Assembly (NCBI RefSeq): GCF_014333525.1
Contig: NZ_JACSCX010000005.1
Location: 62,001 to 126,000, forward strand
Direction: 5' to 3'
Source: Hymenobacter puniceus
GTDB lineage: Bacteria; Bacteroidota; Bacteroidia; Cytophagales; Hymenobacteraceae
DNA length: 64,000 nt
Part shown: positions 1-9,000 of the stretch, in pieces
Layout of the letters: each line of letters starts with the position of its first letter
Position numbering within the stretch: position 1 is the first letter of the stretch
Notes under the pieces: generated by a model
Database searches by the model: none
What the model saw: the letters and a program-made list of their open reading frames with translations, nothing else
Told to the model about the DNA's origin: nothing
Program-made: the position numbers and the translations under genes

Positions 1-2721
1 AAGCAGTACGCGGGCCGCGCCAGCATTGAGGCCATGTGGCAGTACCATACCCAGCACAACGGCTGGTCGGACATTGCCCAGCACATCAGCATTGCCCCGG
101 ATGGCACCATCTGGACCGGGCGTAACTGGAATCTGGCCCCGGCCAGCGCTTCCGGCCACAACGGCAACAGCCTGGCCGGGCCGTTTATGTTCGAGATGAT
201 TGGCGACTTCGACAAGGGCCGGGACCTGTTTGATGGCGCCCAGCGCCACACGGCCCTGCACGTGGTGGCCCACGTGCAGCAGCATTTTCAGCTACCGCTG
301 GAGTCGCTGCACTTCCACAGCCAGATGTCCACCAAAACCTGCCCGGGCAGCAGTATCAGCTATTCGGCCACGCTGCAGGAAGTGAAGCGGATTCGGGCAA
401 CGCTGGGAACCCGCCGGGCAGCTATGCCTGCCAAGCTGCCAGCTGAGCGGCTGGCCGAGCTGCAGCGGGCCTTGGGCTACACGTCCATCGTGAGCCGGGC
501 GCGCGGCCAGGAGCCGGAGGCGCTGGCAGAACCCGCCGAAGAAGGCATGAGCCGCCAGCAGCTGCTTTTTCTAACCGCTCCAGCAGACACCACAGAAAAG
601 CCGCTGAAGCAAGCGGCCCGCAGAGCCCGGCCGCGGGCCGCAGGCGAGCTTACGGCCGCGCAGCATAAGTTGCTGCGGGCCCACGTCGTCAACCTCGACC
701 AGGGCCGGTTTTCCACCGATGGTGCCTTTACCACTTCAGCGGCTGATGTAGACGCCCTGTTTGAAACCCATCTGGAGCAGGCCCTGCACAAGGCCCTGGC
801 GGCCGGGCAGCCACTGGAGCTGCTGCTGTATGCCCACGGGGGGCTGGTAGCCGAAAAATCAGGGCTGGCCAGCGCCTTGCGCTACATTCCATGGTGGAAA
901 GCCAACCACGTCTATCCGCTGTACTTTGTGTGGGAAACCGGCCTGGGTGGCACGCTGGGAGCCCTGATCCGGGGCAGCAGAACCCGCGAGCTTAGCCGTG
1001 GTATCACAGACCTGAGCGACAAGCTGATTGAGCGGGCCGTGGGGCCACTGGGCGGGCAGATCTGGAAAAATATGAAGGACAGCGCCGAGTGGGCCAGCGA
1101 AGCAGACGGCGGCGGCCACTACGTAGCCCAGAAGCTGCACGCATTTTGCGCAGCCCACGCCGCCGAAGTAGCGGCGGACCAGCTGCGGCTGCATGCCGTG
1201 GGGCACAGCGCCGGCTCGATCTTCCACGCGCATTTCCTGCCCACCACCCTGCACATGGGCACGCCTGCTTTCCGGACGCTGCAGCTGCTGGCCCCAGCCA
1301 TTCGGATTGACGCGTTCCGGCAGCAGCTGGCCGGCCTGCTCACGCGCGGCATCGGGCAACTCACTGTGTACACCATGCGCGACGAACTGGAGCGGGCCGA
1401 CACCTGCTCGTTGTTCTACCGCAAGTCGCTGCTGTATTTGCTTCACCACGCCCTCGAATCAGAGCACGAAACACCTATTCTGGGGCTGGAAGCCAGCCTA
1501 CGGGACGATGCCGAGGTGAGTCGGCTGCTGGGCCTGCAGGCAGGCTACCCTGCTACAGCGGCCGAAGTGGTGTGGTCGAGCACTACTGAGCCGAGCGGCC
1601 GCAGCTCCAGTACCAGCACCACCCACGGCGGCTTCGATAACGACCCGGCCACCATGGAAAGTGTGCTGCGGCGCGTGCTCAACCGCTCCGACATTGTGCC
1701 GTTTCCGCGCACCCGCACCCTGACCGACATCTGGCACGAGCCCATTGAGCTGCCCGAAGAAATAGTGATGCTGGCCCAGGCGCAGGCCGAAGCGGCACCG
1801 AAGCCTCCCAAGAAAGTTTCGGCGCCGGCCGCTCCTACCCCAGCCACCCCCAACGGCCACCCGCGCCAACGGGCTTTGTGCATCGGCATCAACGACTACG
1901 CTGCCGCGCCGCTGCAGGGCTGCGTAGCCGACGCCCACGCCTGGGCTGCAGCCCTGCAGCGGCGCGGCTTTGCCACGGAGCTGCTGCTGGAAGCCCAGGC
2001 CACCCGCCAGAATATCCTGGATGGCATCAGCCGGCTGCTGAGCGAAAGCCGCGCGGGGGATGTGGTAGTGGTGCAGTTTTCGGGGCACGGCACCCAGATG
2101 CGCGACGAAAACGCGGGCGACGAGGCCGACGGCCAGGACGAAGCCCTCTGCCCCCACGACTATGCCCGCGGCGCCTTCGTACTCGACGACGACCTGCGGG
2201 CTGTGTTCCGGCGCGTGCCTCCGGGCGTCAATGCCACTTTCTTCGCCGACTGCTGCCACTCCGGAAGCGTGGCGCGGCTGTTTGGCAGCCCGGCTACGCC
2301 TGTTCCGGCCGGGCAGCGGGCCCGGTTTATGCGCGCCCGCACCGGCGAAACCGACTTCAACGTGCTGCACCACGCCTTCCGGGCCAGCCTACCCGCTGAC
2401 CCCGCCGCCCGCAAGCCCGCCGATGCCAGCCGCACCGCCATGCGGGTGGTTAACTTCTCGGCCTGCCTGCCCGAGCAGGTAGCCTACGAGTCCAACGGCA
2501 GCGGGGCCTTCACGGTGCGGGCGTTGCAGCTGCTGGAAAAGGCCGCCAGCGTCACGCATAAGCAGTTCCAAGACCAGTTACGTCGGTCGTTTCTGCGGCA
2601 CACGCCCCTGCAGAGCCCTACGCTGGACTGTGCGCCGACCGCCCAGGAGCTGCTACTGCTGCAGCCACTCGCCAAAACTGCCCGGGCCCCTCGGCGCCGC
2701 ACTGCTACTACCGCTTCGTAG
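1..2721 (+). CDS. Amidase / alpha-beta hydrolase / metacaspase fusion (5' end outside window)
   Basis: The reading frame is open from base 1, so the gene starts upstream; the ATG at 34 is internal to the amidase domain. Residues are numbered from that ATG. Residues 1-125 resemble Amidase_2/PGRP: a GWSDIAQH strand, an APDGTIWTGR strand, and FHSQMSTKTCPG, whose His and Cys match two zinc ligands; the first zinc His would lie upstream. Residues about 250-480 form an alpha/beta-hydrolase-like region with YAHGG and nucleophile elbow GHSAGS (about 390). Residues about 610-850 are a metacaspase: strand RALCIGIND, catalytic His685 in FSGHG, an acidic DEADGQDEALCPHD segment as in metacaspases, and catalytic Cys741 in DCCHSGS. 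The tail is basic. Peptidoglycan cleavage, ester hydrolysis and Arg/Lys-specific proteolysis are inferred from domains only. It lies 48 bp before a hydrolase-CHAT gene and is probably cotranscribed with it. Confidence 0.85.
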   Translation, partial: KQYAGRASIEAMWQYHTQHNGWSDIAQHISIAPDGTIWTGRNWNLAPASASGHNGNSLAGPFMFEMIGDFDKGRDLFDGAQRHTALHVVAHVQQHFQLPLESLHFHSQMSTKTCPGSSISYSATLQEVKRIRATLGTRRAAMPAKLPAERLAELQRALGYTSIVSRARGQEPEALAEPAEEGMSRQQLLFLTAPADTTEKPLKQAARRARPRAAGELTAAQHKLLRAHVVNLDQGRFSTDGAFTTSAADVDALFETHLEQALHKALAAGQPLELLLYAHGGLVAEKSGLASALRYIPWWKANHVYPLYFVWETGLGGTLGALIRGSRTRELSRGITDLSDKLIERAVGPLGGQIWKNMKDSAEWASEADGGGHYVAQKLHAFCAAHAAEVAADQLRLHAVGHSAGSIFHAHFLPTTLHMGTPAFRTLQLLAPAIRIDAFRQQLAGLLTRGIGQLTVYTMRDELERADTCSLFYRKSLLYLLHHALESEHETPILGLEASLRDDAEVSRLLGLQAGYPATAAEVVWSSTTEPSGRSSSTSTTHGGFDNDPATMESVLRRVLNRSDIVPFPRTRTLTDIWHEPIELPEEIVMLAQAQAEAAPKPPKKVSAPAAPTPATPNGHPRQRALCIGINDYAAAPLQGCVADAHAWAAALQRRGFATELLLEAQATRQNILDGISRLLSESRAGDVVVVQFSGHGTQMRDENAGDEADGQDEALCPHDYARGAFVLDDDLRAVFRRVPPGVNATFFADCCHSGSVARLFGSPATPVPAGQRARFMRARTGETDFNVLHHAFRASLPADPAARKPADASRTAMRVVNFSACLPEQVAYESNGSGAFTVRALQLLEKAASVTHKQFQDQLRRSFLRHTPLQSPTLDCAPTAQELLLLQPLAKTARAPRRRTATTAS

Positions 2722-2769
2722 CGGGCACCGGTGTTTTTAAACTTGAACTCTCTTTAGCTTCTCTGCCGA

Positions 2770-5700
2770 ATGGCCACTTCCCATGCCCGGACTTTGGCTA
2801 ACGGCGCGGCCTCTTCCAACGGCCACCACCAGCCGGAGCGGGTTCTCAACCCCGCCTTGCTCGACTGGCTTGCGCTGCGGGCATTGCTGGAGCTGCCGGA
2901 GCTGCTGAAATCGGCTTCCCCAGCTCAGAAAGCGCAGGAACAGGCGCTCAACGATTTTTTTGGGGAAGAAAAGCGGGACGAGCTGCGGCTGCTGGCCCAA
3001 ACTGTGGCGGCCGCGCCACCCGGGCTGCACCGGCCCCACATTCTGTTTTTGCCCGGTATGATGGCCTCCGCCCTCACCGGCCCGGGCGCGGGCGGCACCC
3101 CGGAGCTGGTGTGGGCCAACCCGGCCCGCATGGCCGACGGCATTGGGGAGCTGGCCCTAACGCCGGCCGGCAACTCGCGCGAAGGCGTGCGGACAGGCCC
3201 CGTGGACTACCGCACCTACGCCCCCACGCTGCTCGCCCTAGAGGCAACCGGCACCGTGGAGCCCTGGCCCTACGACTGGCGCCAGGACCTGGACGAAACC
3301 GCCGCCCAGCTGGCAACCTACGTACAGAAAAACTTTCGGGGCCAGCCTCTGCATTTGGTGGCGCACTCGGTGGGCGGGCTGGTGGCCCAGCGCCTCATTC
3401 AGGACAACCGGGACTGGTGGGACACCCTGGGCGCCGACGGCCAGGGCGGCCGGCTGGTGCTGCTAGGCACACCCCACTATGGCACCTACGCCACGGTGCC
3501 GCTGCTGGCCGGCTCCGACAAGGTGGTGCGCTGGCTTTCCAAGCTCGATCTAAAGAACAGCCAGCCTGAGGTGCTGCGCATTCTCAACACGTTTCCGAGC
3601 ACCTACCAGCTACTGCCGGCTCCCAGCCGCCTGCCCGACGATCTGCAGACGCTGTTTCATGCCGGTACCTGGAACAACCCGGCCGTGCAGCCCAATCTGC
3701 TGGAGCGCGGCCGCTTGTTTCAGGAAAAGCTTGGAGCCGCTCTGCCACTGGACCCTGAGCGCACGGCCTGCATTGTGGGCTGCAATCACCGCACCCTGTC
3801 GCGGCTTAGTATTCTGGCGCCGGGCGAGTTTCGCTACTTCGAAGCCCTGGCCGGCGACGGGCGGGTGCCCAACGAGCTGGCGGTGCTGCCCGGCGTGCCT
3901 GCCTTCTACGTGGATGAAGACCATGGCAACCTGCCCACCAACCCCCTGGTGCTAAAGGCCGTGAATGAGCTGCTTGCGTACGGCCATACGCTGGTGCTAC
4001 CCGGCCAGCCCATTGTCACGCGCACCACCCTGGCCCCCGACAGCCGCTGGCACCGCCCCATCGGCGACGATCTGGTGGCTTCGGCGCTGGAGAAGATGGC
4101 CCGCAATCAGCAGCAAAACGCGGCCCTTACCAGCAAAGCCGCTGAGCACGCCCGCCGCCTCGACGATGCCATTATCAGCCAGACGCTGTTGCGGGCCGCC
4201 ATCGGCGACGACCAGCCGGCCCGCAACCTCGGCCGCTCGGCGCGCCGGCCGGCCCGCTCGGCGCCTACCCACCAGCTGGCGCTGGAGCTCATCTGCCTGC
4301 CCATCACCAAGGTGGCGGCTCCGGTGCTGGTGATGGGCCACTACCAGGGCGCGCCTCCCACCTCGCGGCTACGCGAAATGGATCGGGCGCTCAACTACTG
4401 GATCAGCGAAGCGCAGGACCATGCCATGCTCAGCGGCGAGCTGGGCCACATTGCCATGGTGCCCGCGCCGGCCCTGGGAGGCAGCGCCAGCACCCATGCC
4501 CTGCTGCTGGCGGGCATGGGCGAGGAAGGCCGCTTCACGCACCAGGACCTGCATTATCTGTTCACTAATATTGCGCGCACTCTACTCATGCTGGGCTGCG
4601 CTGAGGCCGCTACTATTCTGGTGGGCGCCCGGGCCGGCACCATGAGCGAAAAACAGGCCCTGATCAGTATGCTGGAAGGCTTGGCCGAGGTCCTGACTAC
4701 CACTCTCAATCCGAAGCGGGCGTGCAGCCCGCAGCTCAAGAAGCTGACTTTGGTGGCCCGCTCCTACGACGACGGCCAGCAGCTGGCGCGCCTCAACGAG
4801 CTGCTACGGGAAGTGCACCGCGAGCAGCCGATAGCCGGCCTGCAGCTGCGCTACGAGCAACCCGTGCCGTGCCCGGTACCGGCCGCCAGCACCACCACCC
4901 GCGAGCAGCAGCTCATGGAAGATGACCGGCCCCGCGACCTGCCGCCCGTTCAGTCGGGCCCGCGTATCACCATTGAGCGCACCGACAACCAATTCCGGTT
5001 TTCGGCGCTGGTGGATGGCGCCGTGATTCCGGTGCGGGAAGTGAAAGCACAGGCCTATTTTCCCAGCAGCCTCGCCGGCCGGCTCATGGATTCGGTATCG
5101 AGAGAAGAACAGGAAACGTATGGCCAGCTGCTGACCACGGCACTGTTTCCGCTCGACTTTCAGGAGCATCTCAATGAGCCGCTCACCTTTATTCTGGACC
5201 GCAACACGGCCGGCTTGCCTTGGGAAATGGCTTGCTTTGCGCACCGCCAGCGTCGCGAGCTGCAGTACTTCGGGCCGCAGCTGCAGCTTACGCGCCAATT
5301 CCGCTCGATGCTCTCGCCCCGCCCCGGCCAGCCACCCGCCCGCAACGAGAGCCTGCGGGTGCTGGTGATTGCCGACCCGGCGCCGGAGCCCGAGCTGCAG
5401 CTGCCCGGCGCCCGGCGAGAGGGCCGGGCCGTGGTGCAGATGCTCAGCCACCTCAAGCAGCACTGGGGCCTGAAGCTGGACCTAGTGGAGCGCATCGGCG
5501 ACACCGACTGCGACCCGCTGGAAATTCTGGCCCTGATTCTGGATGGCAACTTCGACGTGGTACACTTTGCCGGCCACGGCACCTTCGATGCCACGCACCC
5601 CGATTGCGGCGGCTGGGTGTTTGGGCGTCGTATTTTTCTTTCGGCCCGCGAGATTTTTCAGGCCCGGCGGGTGCCGCGGCTGGTGTTTGCCAATGCCTGC

Positions 5701-6060
5701 TTTTCGGCGCAGGTGGCAGGCCGGCAGCGGGCCTCGGCCGCCGAGGAGCTGAACCGCAATCTGGCGGGCATTGCAGAAGCCTTTTTCGAGCGCGGCGTAC
5801 GCAATTATCTGGGCACAGGCTGGCCCGTGAACGATGCCCTGGCCGAGCTGTTTGCACAGGAATTCTACGCCCAGGCGCTGGTGGGCCTCAGCGCCAAAGC
5901 CGTGTACCAGCCCGCCAGCTACGGCCTCCGCTCCACCGACTCGCCGCCAACGCTAAGCCGGGCCATTGCCCGCGCCCGCACCCTGATTGCGCACCGCGGC
6001 TCCACCTGGGGCGCCTACCAGCACTACGGTCAGGCCAACGACTTGCTGCTGGCACGGTGA
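2770..6060 (+). CDS. Lipase-like alpha/beta hydrolase fused to a CHAT protease domain
   Basis: 1096 residues. Residues about 90-400 resemble LCAT/PGAP1-type lipases: LFLPGMMAS, VWANP, YDWRQD, nucleophile Ser200 in VAHSVGG, and a late DEDHGN that can supply the catalytic His. Residues about 500-680 form a separate domain (LELICLPITKVAAPVLVMGH, later GARAGTMSEKQAL) that looks to me like a leucine-aminopeptidase N-terminal fold; this is weak. Residues about 730-1090 are a CHAT domain with VHFAGHG (His936) and FANACFSA (Cys977), the caspase-like dyad; LDRNTAGLPWEMACF upstream is typical of CHAT proteins. No signal peptide, membrane helix or TPR repeats are evident, so a cytoplasmic protein is likely. 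The preceding gene also pairs a hydrolase with a caspase-fold protease, suggesting shared function. Double hairpins close the unit downstream. Confidence 0.88.
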   Translation: MATSHARTLANGAASSNGHHQPERVLNPALLDWLALRALLELPELLKSASPAQKAQEQALNDFFGEEKRDELRLLAQTVAAAPPGLHRPHILFLPGMMASALTGPGAGGTPELVWANPARMADGIGELALTPAGNSREGVRTGPVDYRTYAPTLLALEATGTVEPWPYDWRQDLDETAAQLATYVQKNFRGQPLHLVAHSVGGLVAQRLIQDNRDWWDTLGADGQGGRLVLLGTPHYGTYATVPLLAGSDKVVRWLSKLDLKNSQPEVLRILNTFPSTYQLLPAPSRLPDDLQTLFHAGTWNNPAVQPNLLERGRLFQEKLGAALPLDPERTACIVGCNHRTLSRLSILAPGEFRYFEALAGDGRVPNELAVLPGVPAFYVDEDHGNLPTNPLVLKAVNELLAYGHTLVLPGQPIVTRTTLAPDSRWHRPIGDDLVASALEKMARNQQQNAALTSKAAEHARRLDDAIISQTLLRAAIGDDQPARNLGRSARRPARSAPTHQLALELICLPITKVAAPVLVMGHYQGAPPTSRLREMDRALNYWISEAQDHAMLSGELGHIAMVPAPALGGSASTHALLLAGMGEEGRFTHQDLHYLFTNIARTLLMLGCAEAATILVGARAGTMSEKQALISMLEGLAEVLTTTLNPKRACSPQLKKLTLVARSYDDGQQLARLNELLREVHREQPIAGLQLRYEQPVPCPVPAASTTTREQQLMEDDRPRDLPPVQSGPRITIERTDNQFRFSALVDGAVIPVREVKAQAYFPSSLAGRLMDSVSREEQETYGQLLTTALFPLDFQEHLNEPLTFILDRNTAGLPWEMACFAHRQRRELQYFGPQLQLTRQFRSMLSPRPGQPPARNESLRVLVIADPAPEPELQLPGARREGRAVVQMLSHLKQHWGLKLDLVERIGDTDCDPLEILALILDGNFDVVHFAGHGTFDATHPDCGGWVFGRRIFLSAREIFQARRVPRLVFANACFSAQVAGRQRASAAEELNRNLAGIAEAFFERGVRNYLGTGWPVNDALAELFAQEFYAQALVGLSAKAVYQPASYGLRSTDSPPTLSRAIARARTLIAHRGSTWGAYQHYGQANDLLLAR

Positions 6061-6071
6061 GGGTGTATTAA

Positions 6072-6152
6072 AGCTAGAACACTAGTTCCCCTCCTTTCCA
6101 AGAAGGGGAACCAGTGTTCTAGCTCTAGCTTTTAGCCCCCACCCAGGGGCTT
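6072..6152 (+). terminator. Two successive hairpins after the CHAT gene
   Basis: A 21-bp stem (6072-6092 with 6104-6124, one mismatch) is followed by a shorter AGCCCC/GGGGCT stem ending in five T at 6135-6152. Together they should insulate the caspase/CHAT pair from the sigma-factor operon. Confidence 0.7.
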
Positions 6153-6263
6153 TTTCATGCCCACTTCACAAACTTTTTTATCTTCTCAGGCAACGTCCGT
6201 GCAACCTTTGCCATCTAGCCTTCCAAACACCCTGCTACTGCCTCAACCTCTACTCAACCAACC

Positions 6264-6845
6264 GTGACTGAAGCCGACCTCATTGCCGCCTGCCGCCAGG
6301 GCAGTGGCCGGGCCCAGAAGCTGCTCTACGAGCAGTTTGCGGGCCTGATGCTGGGGGTATGCCTGCGCTACCTGCGCCGCCGCGAAGACGCCGAAGAGGC
6401 CATGCTCGGCGGATTTGCCAAGGTGTTCCGGGCCCTCGACCAGTACCGGCACGAAGGCAGTTTTGAGGGCTGGATTCGCCGGATTATGGTGAACGAAGCG
6501 CTGGGGCAGCTGCGCCGCAAGGAGCCGCTGCACCTCGCCATCGACGACCTGACGTATGACGTACCGGCTACGGCCGCCGAAGCCGAAAGCCACCTGCACG
6601 CCGCCGACCTACTGGCGTTGCTGGCAGAGCTGCCGGCCGGCTACCGCACCGTCTTCAACCTGTACGCCCTGGAAGGCTACACCCACCCCGAAATCGGCGA
6701 ACTGCTTGGCATTTCGGAGGGCACCAGCAAGTCGCAGCTCAGTAAGGCGCGGGCCATGCTCCAGCGCCGCCTCGCAGCGGCCAGCCAGCAGGCTCAGGTT
6801 TCCACCTCCTCACCGAAAGAACTCTATGCAACCGGAAGATATTGA
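6264..6845 (+). CDS. ECF-type RNA polymerase sigma factor
   Basis: 193 residues with GTG start. Region 2 spans about residues 20-85 (LLYEQFAGLMLGVCLRYLRR, then the GSFEGWIRRIMVNEAL segment seen in sigma-70 ECF factors). Region 4 spans about 128-175 and includes LPAGYRTVFNLYALEGYTH followed by the recognition helix region ISEGTSKSQLSKAR. It would direct core polymerase to a small regulon. The 3' end overlaps the next gene by 20 bp; that gene has one membrane helix, fitting the usual sigma/anti-sigma arrangement of Bacteroidetes. The start was chosen because the conserved helix TEADLIAACRQGSGRAQ begins directly there. Confidence 0.93.
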   Translation: MTEADLIAACRQGSGRAQKLLYEQFAGLMLGVCLRYLRRREDAEEAMLGGFAKVFRALDQYRHEGSFEGWIRRIMVNEALGQLRRKEPLHLAIDDLTYDVPATAAEAESHLHAADLLALLAELPAGYRTVFNLYALEGYTHPEIGELLGISEGTSKSQLSKARAMLQRRLAAASQQAQVSTSSPKELYATGRY

Positions 6846-7659
6846 TAAGCTGTTCCGCGAGAAGCTCGCGCAGCATGCCCCCACCCCGCCGGCCTACCTC
6901 TGGAACCAGCTCGAAGACGAGCTGCAGCCCACCAAAAAGCGCCCCTTGCTGTGGATATGTGCTGCTGCAGCCAGCGTACTGTTGCTACTGGTGAGCGGTG
7001 TAGTGTGGCTGCAAAACAATGGCCTGCAGCCTGCCAGCTCCGGCGCTATAGCCACAGCCCAGAGCTCCGCCCAGCGCCCACAGCTAGCCACACCCGAGCC
7101 GGCTGCCCCAGTTGAAAATAAAAACACGGTAGCGTCAACTCCTCAGGCAACCACCCCGCCGCCGGCCGCATCTAGCCCCTCAGACGCTACCACTGGTTTA
7201 GTTGCCAGCAGCCGGCCGTTGCAGTCGCCCGCTACCAGCACCCGGCAGCCAGCCACCACCACGGCCCGCCCACGGGTAGTAGCTCCGGCCACCCAGCCAG
7301 CCAGCCAAGCAGCCCAGGAAGCTGTAGCAGTTCAGGCTCCCAGCCCGCAACCGGAGCGGCCGTTGGAGCCAGTTGCTCCTGCTTCGCAGCCGCTACCGGC
7401 TCTGGCACTGGCGGCCACACCGGCCCCGGCTCCTACCGGCCCTATTGAGGTGGAAGTACGCCGGAGCACTGTGCCTGCCGTGGCCACGGCAGCGCAGGCA
7501 ACTCCGCGGCAGCGCAGCTTGGGTGGCGTATTGCTTCGGCAGGCTCGCAATGCGGTGCGCGGCGAGCGGCTAAGCCTGGCGGAAGCCGGCCTGCCCGAAA
7601 CCGTGACGGTACAGGCCCACGTAGCCGGCCGCACGCTTACTAAAGTGATTCAACTCTAA
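6826..7659 (+). CDS. Probable membrane anti-sigma factor, Pro/Ala-rich
   Basis: 277 residues. Residues 1-35 form a cytoplasmic head (DIDKLFREKLAQHAP), as in Bacteroidetes proteins encoded after ECF sigma genes. A single membrane helix lies at about 38-60 (LLWICAAAASVLLLLVSGVV). The rest is a low-complexity region rich in Ala, Pro, Thr and Gln, probably extracytoplasmic. A more ordered tail (about 210-277) includes RQRSLGGVLLRQARNAVRGE. The ATG at 6826 lies inside the end of the sigma gene, implying coupled translation; the frame is open further upstream but that part shadows the sigma gene. The sequestering role is inferred from position and topology, not from a recognised domain. Confidence 0.8.
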   Translation: MQPEDIDKLFREKLAQHAPTPPAYLWNQLEDELQPTKKRPLLWICAAAASVLLLLVSGVVWLQNNGLQPASSGAIATAQSSAQRPQLATPEPAAPVENKNTVASTPQATTPPPAASSPSDATTGLVASSRPLQSPATSTRQPATTTARPRVVAPATQPASQAAQEAVAVQAPSPQPERPLEPVAPASQPLPALALAATPAPAPTGPIEVEVRRSTVPAVATAAQATPRQRSLGGVLLRQARNAVRGERLSLAEAGLPETVTVQAHVAGRTLTKVIQL

Positions 7660-7673
7660 TTTTCCTCTCTGTC

Positions 7674-8813
7674 ATGAAACGCTTCTCCGCTTTGCTGGCT
7701 GCCTTGCTGCTGCTGGCCCTGGCCGCGCCATGCTTTGCCCGCCCGGCCCTCCCCGCCCACCTCGACGACACGATTGTGGTGAAATTGCCCAACCAGGCCA
7801 TCATGACGCTGTTCGTAAAAAACCGCCAGCAGCTGCGTGAACTGCGGGCCTACAAGCTCGATTCGCTGATGATTCTGCTCGACAACTACATTGCGCAGGC
7901 TGAAACTGCCGGCAAAAGCTCGAAGTCAGAGCAGGTGACCATGGAGTTCTACCCCGCCAAAGACCAGCCCGGCCGCCAGCTGCCCGAGCAGATTCGCATT
8001 ACGATGCGGGGCGAAGACAACGCCCCCCGGCGCGGCGACAAAGTAGAGGTAAGCATGGGCAATCTGTTCGGGGTGAAGGTAGAAGAAAACGCCGATGACA
8101 ATGGTAATGACCGGGTGTCGGTACATCTGGGCAGCCTGGACTCTGACTCGCTGAAAAACGCGAAGCGCGAGCAGAAAATAAACCGTTCCAGCCACAGTGA
8201 GTTCGGCATCGACCTGGGCTTGAACGCGCTGCTGAACAAGTCGGTAGCCCAAAACCAGGTTAGCCCCAGCTTGCGCGCCGTCGGCTCCCGCTACCTCAGC
8301 CTGAACTGGCACTACCTGCAGCGCCTGGGCAACACCCGCAGTCCGCTCTACATCCTCACCGGACCGGAATTGTCGTTCAATAACTACATGCTGGAAGGCA
8401 ATAACCGGTTTGTAAACCTGAATGGCATCACTTCCGTGCAGAACACACCGGACCTCAGCCTGGAAAAAAGCAAGCTCGCCACCTCCACCCTGAACCTGCC
8501 GCTGATGGCGCTGCTTAACTTCCGCAACGCGCAGCACAACAGCACGTTCCGACTCGGCGTTGGGGGCTTTGTGGGCTACCGCCTGGGCTCACACACCAAA
8601 ATCAAGTACAACGACGAAGAGCATACCCGCAAAGACAAGGACCGCGACTCCTACAACCTGCAGGACTTCCAGTACGGCCTGCAAGGCACGATTGGCCTGC
8701 GCAGCCTCACGCTGTTTGCCAAGTACAACCTCAACGAGCTGTTTCAGAATCAGCGCTCCAGCTTCCAGGGCAATACGCTCAGCTTCGGCATCTCACTCGC
8801 CGATTTCGACTAA
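7674..8813 (+). CDS. Exported outer-membrane beta-barrel-like protein
   Basis: 379 residues. Signal peptide at residues 1-22 (MKRFSALLAALLLLALAAPC). Residues 35-165 are soluble-looking and charged. From about 180 on the pattern alternates as in a beta-barrel: FGIDLGLNALLNK, YLSLNWHYLQRLG, FRLGVGGFVGYRLG, YGLQGTIGLRSLTLFAKYN. The last strand (TLSFGISLADFD) is plausible for outer-membrane insertion. It starts 14 bp after the anti-sigma-like gene, so sigma, anti-sigma and this protein likely form one operon and the barrel may be a sensed or regulated envelope component. No named family was recognised beyond PorT-like outer-membrane proteins. Confidence 0.75.
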   Translation: MKRFSALLAALLLLALAAPCFARPALPAHLDDTIVVKLPNQAIMTLFVKNRQQLRELRAYKLDSLMILLDNYIAQAETAGKSSKSEQVTMEFYPAKDQPGRQLPEQIRITMRGEDNAPRRGDKVEVSMGNLFGVKVEENADDNGNDRVSVHLGSLDSDSLKNAKREQKINRSSHSEFGIDLGLNALLNKSVAQNQVSPSLRAVGSRYLSLNWHYLQRLGNTRSPLYILTGPELSFNNYMLEGNNRFVNLNGITSVQNTPDLSLEKSKLATSTLNLPLMALLNFRNAQHNSTFRLGVGGFVGYRLGSHTKIKYNDEEHTRKDKDRDSYNLQDFQYGLQGTIGLRSLTLFAKYNLNELFQNQRSSFQGNTLSFGISLADFD

Positions 8814-9000
8814 CAAGCTGCGCCACGGCGCTACCAAATGGCTGGTCACTCAATACCGCATTGAATGGCCAGCCATTTATGCGTAATGGCCCCAACGCGC
8901 CAGCCTGCCACTAGCTGAGCCTGGCCCGTGGATACGGCCAGATCAGCCCACCCTGAACATCATTTGCAAAGAGGAATCTCTCACTTTATAAGCAGCCCAA

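Noticed and set aside
1..6060. Canonical toxin-antitoxin, CBASS or CRISPR-type module at the left end
   Set aside because: No cyclase, nuclease, Cas or antitoxin domain is seen; only hydrolase, amidase and caspase-fold parts are present, so no known system name was used.
6164..6263. Promoter assignment for the sigma operon
   Set aside because: No TAnnTTTG box with a -33 partner was found, so no promoter is listed.
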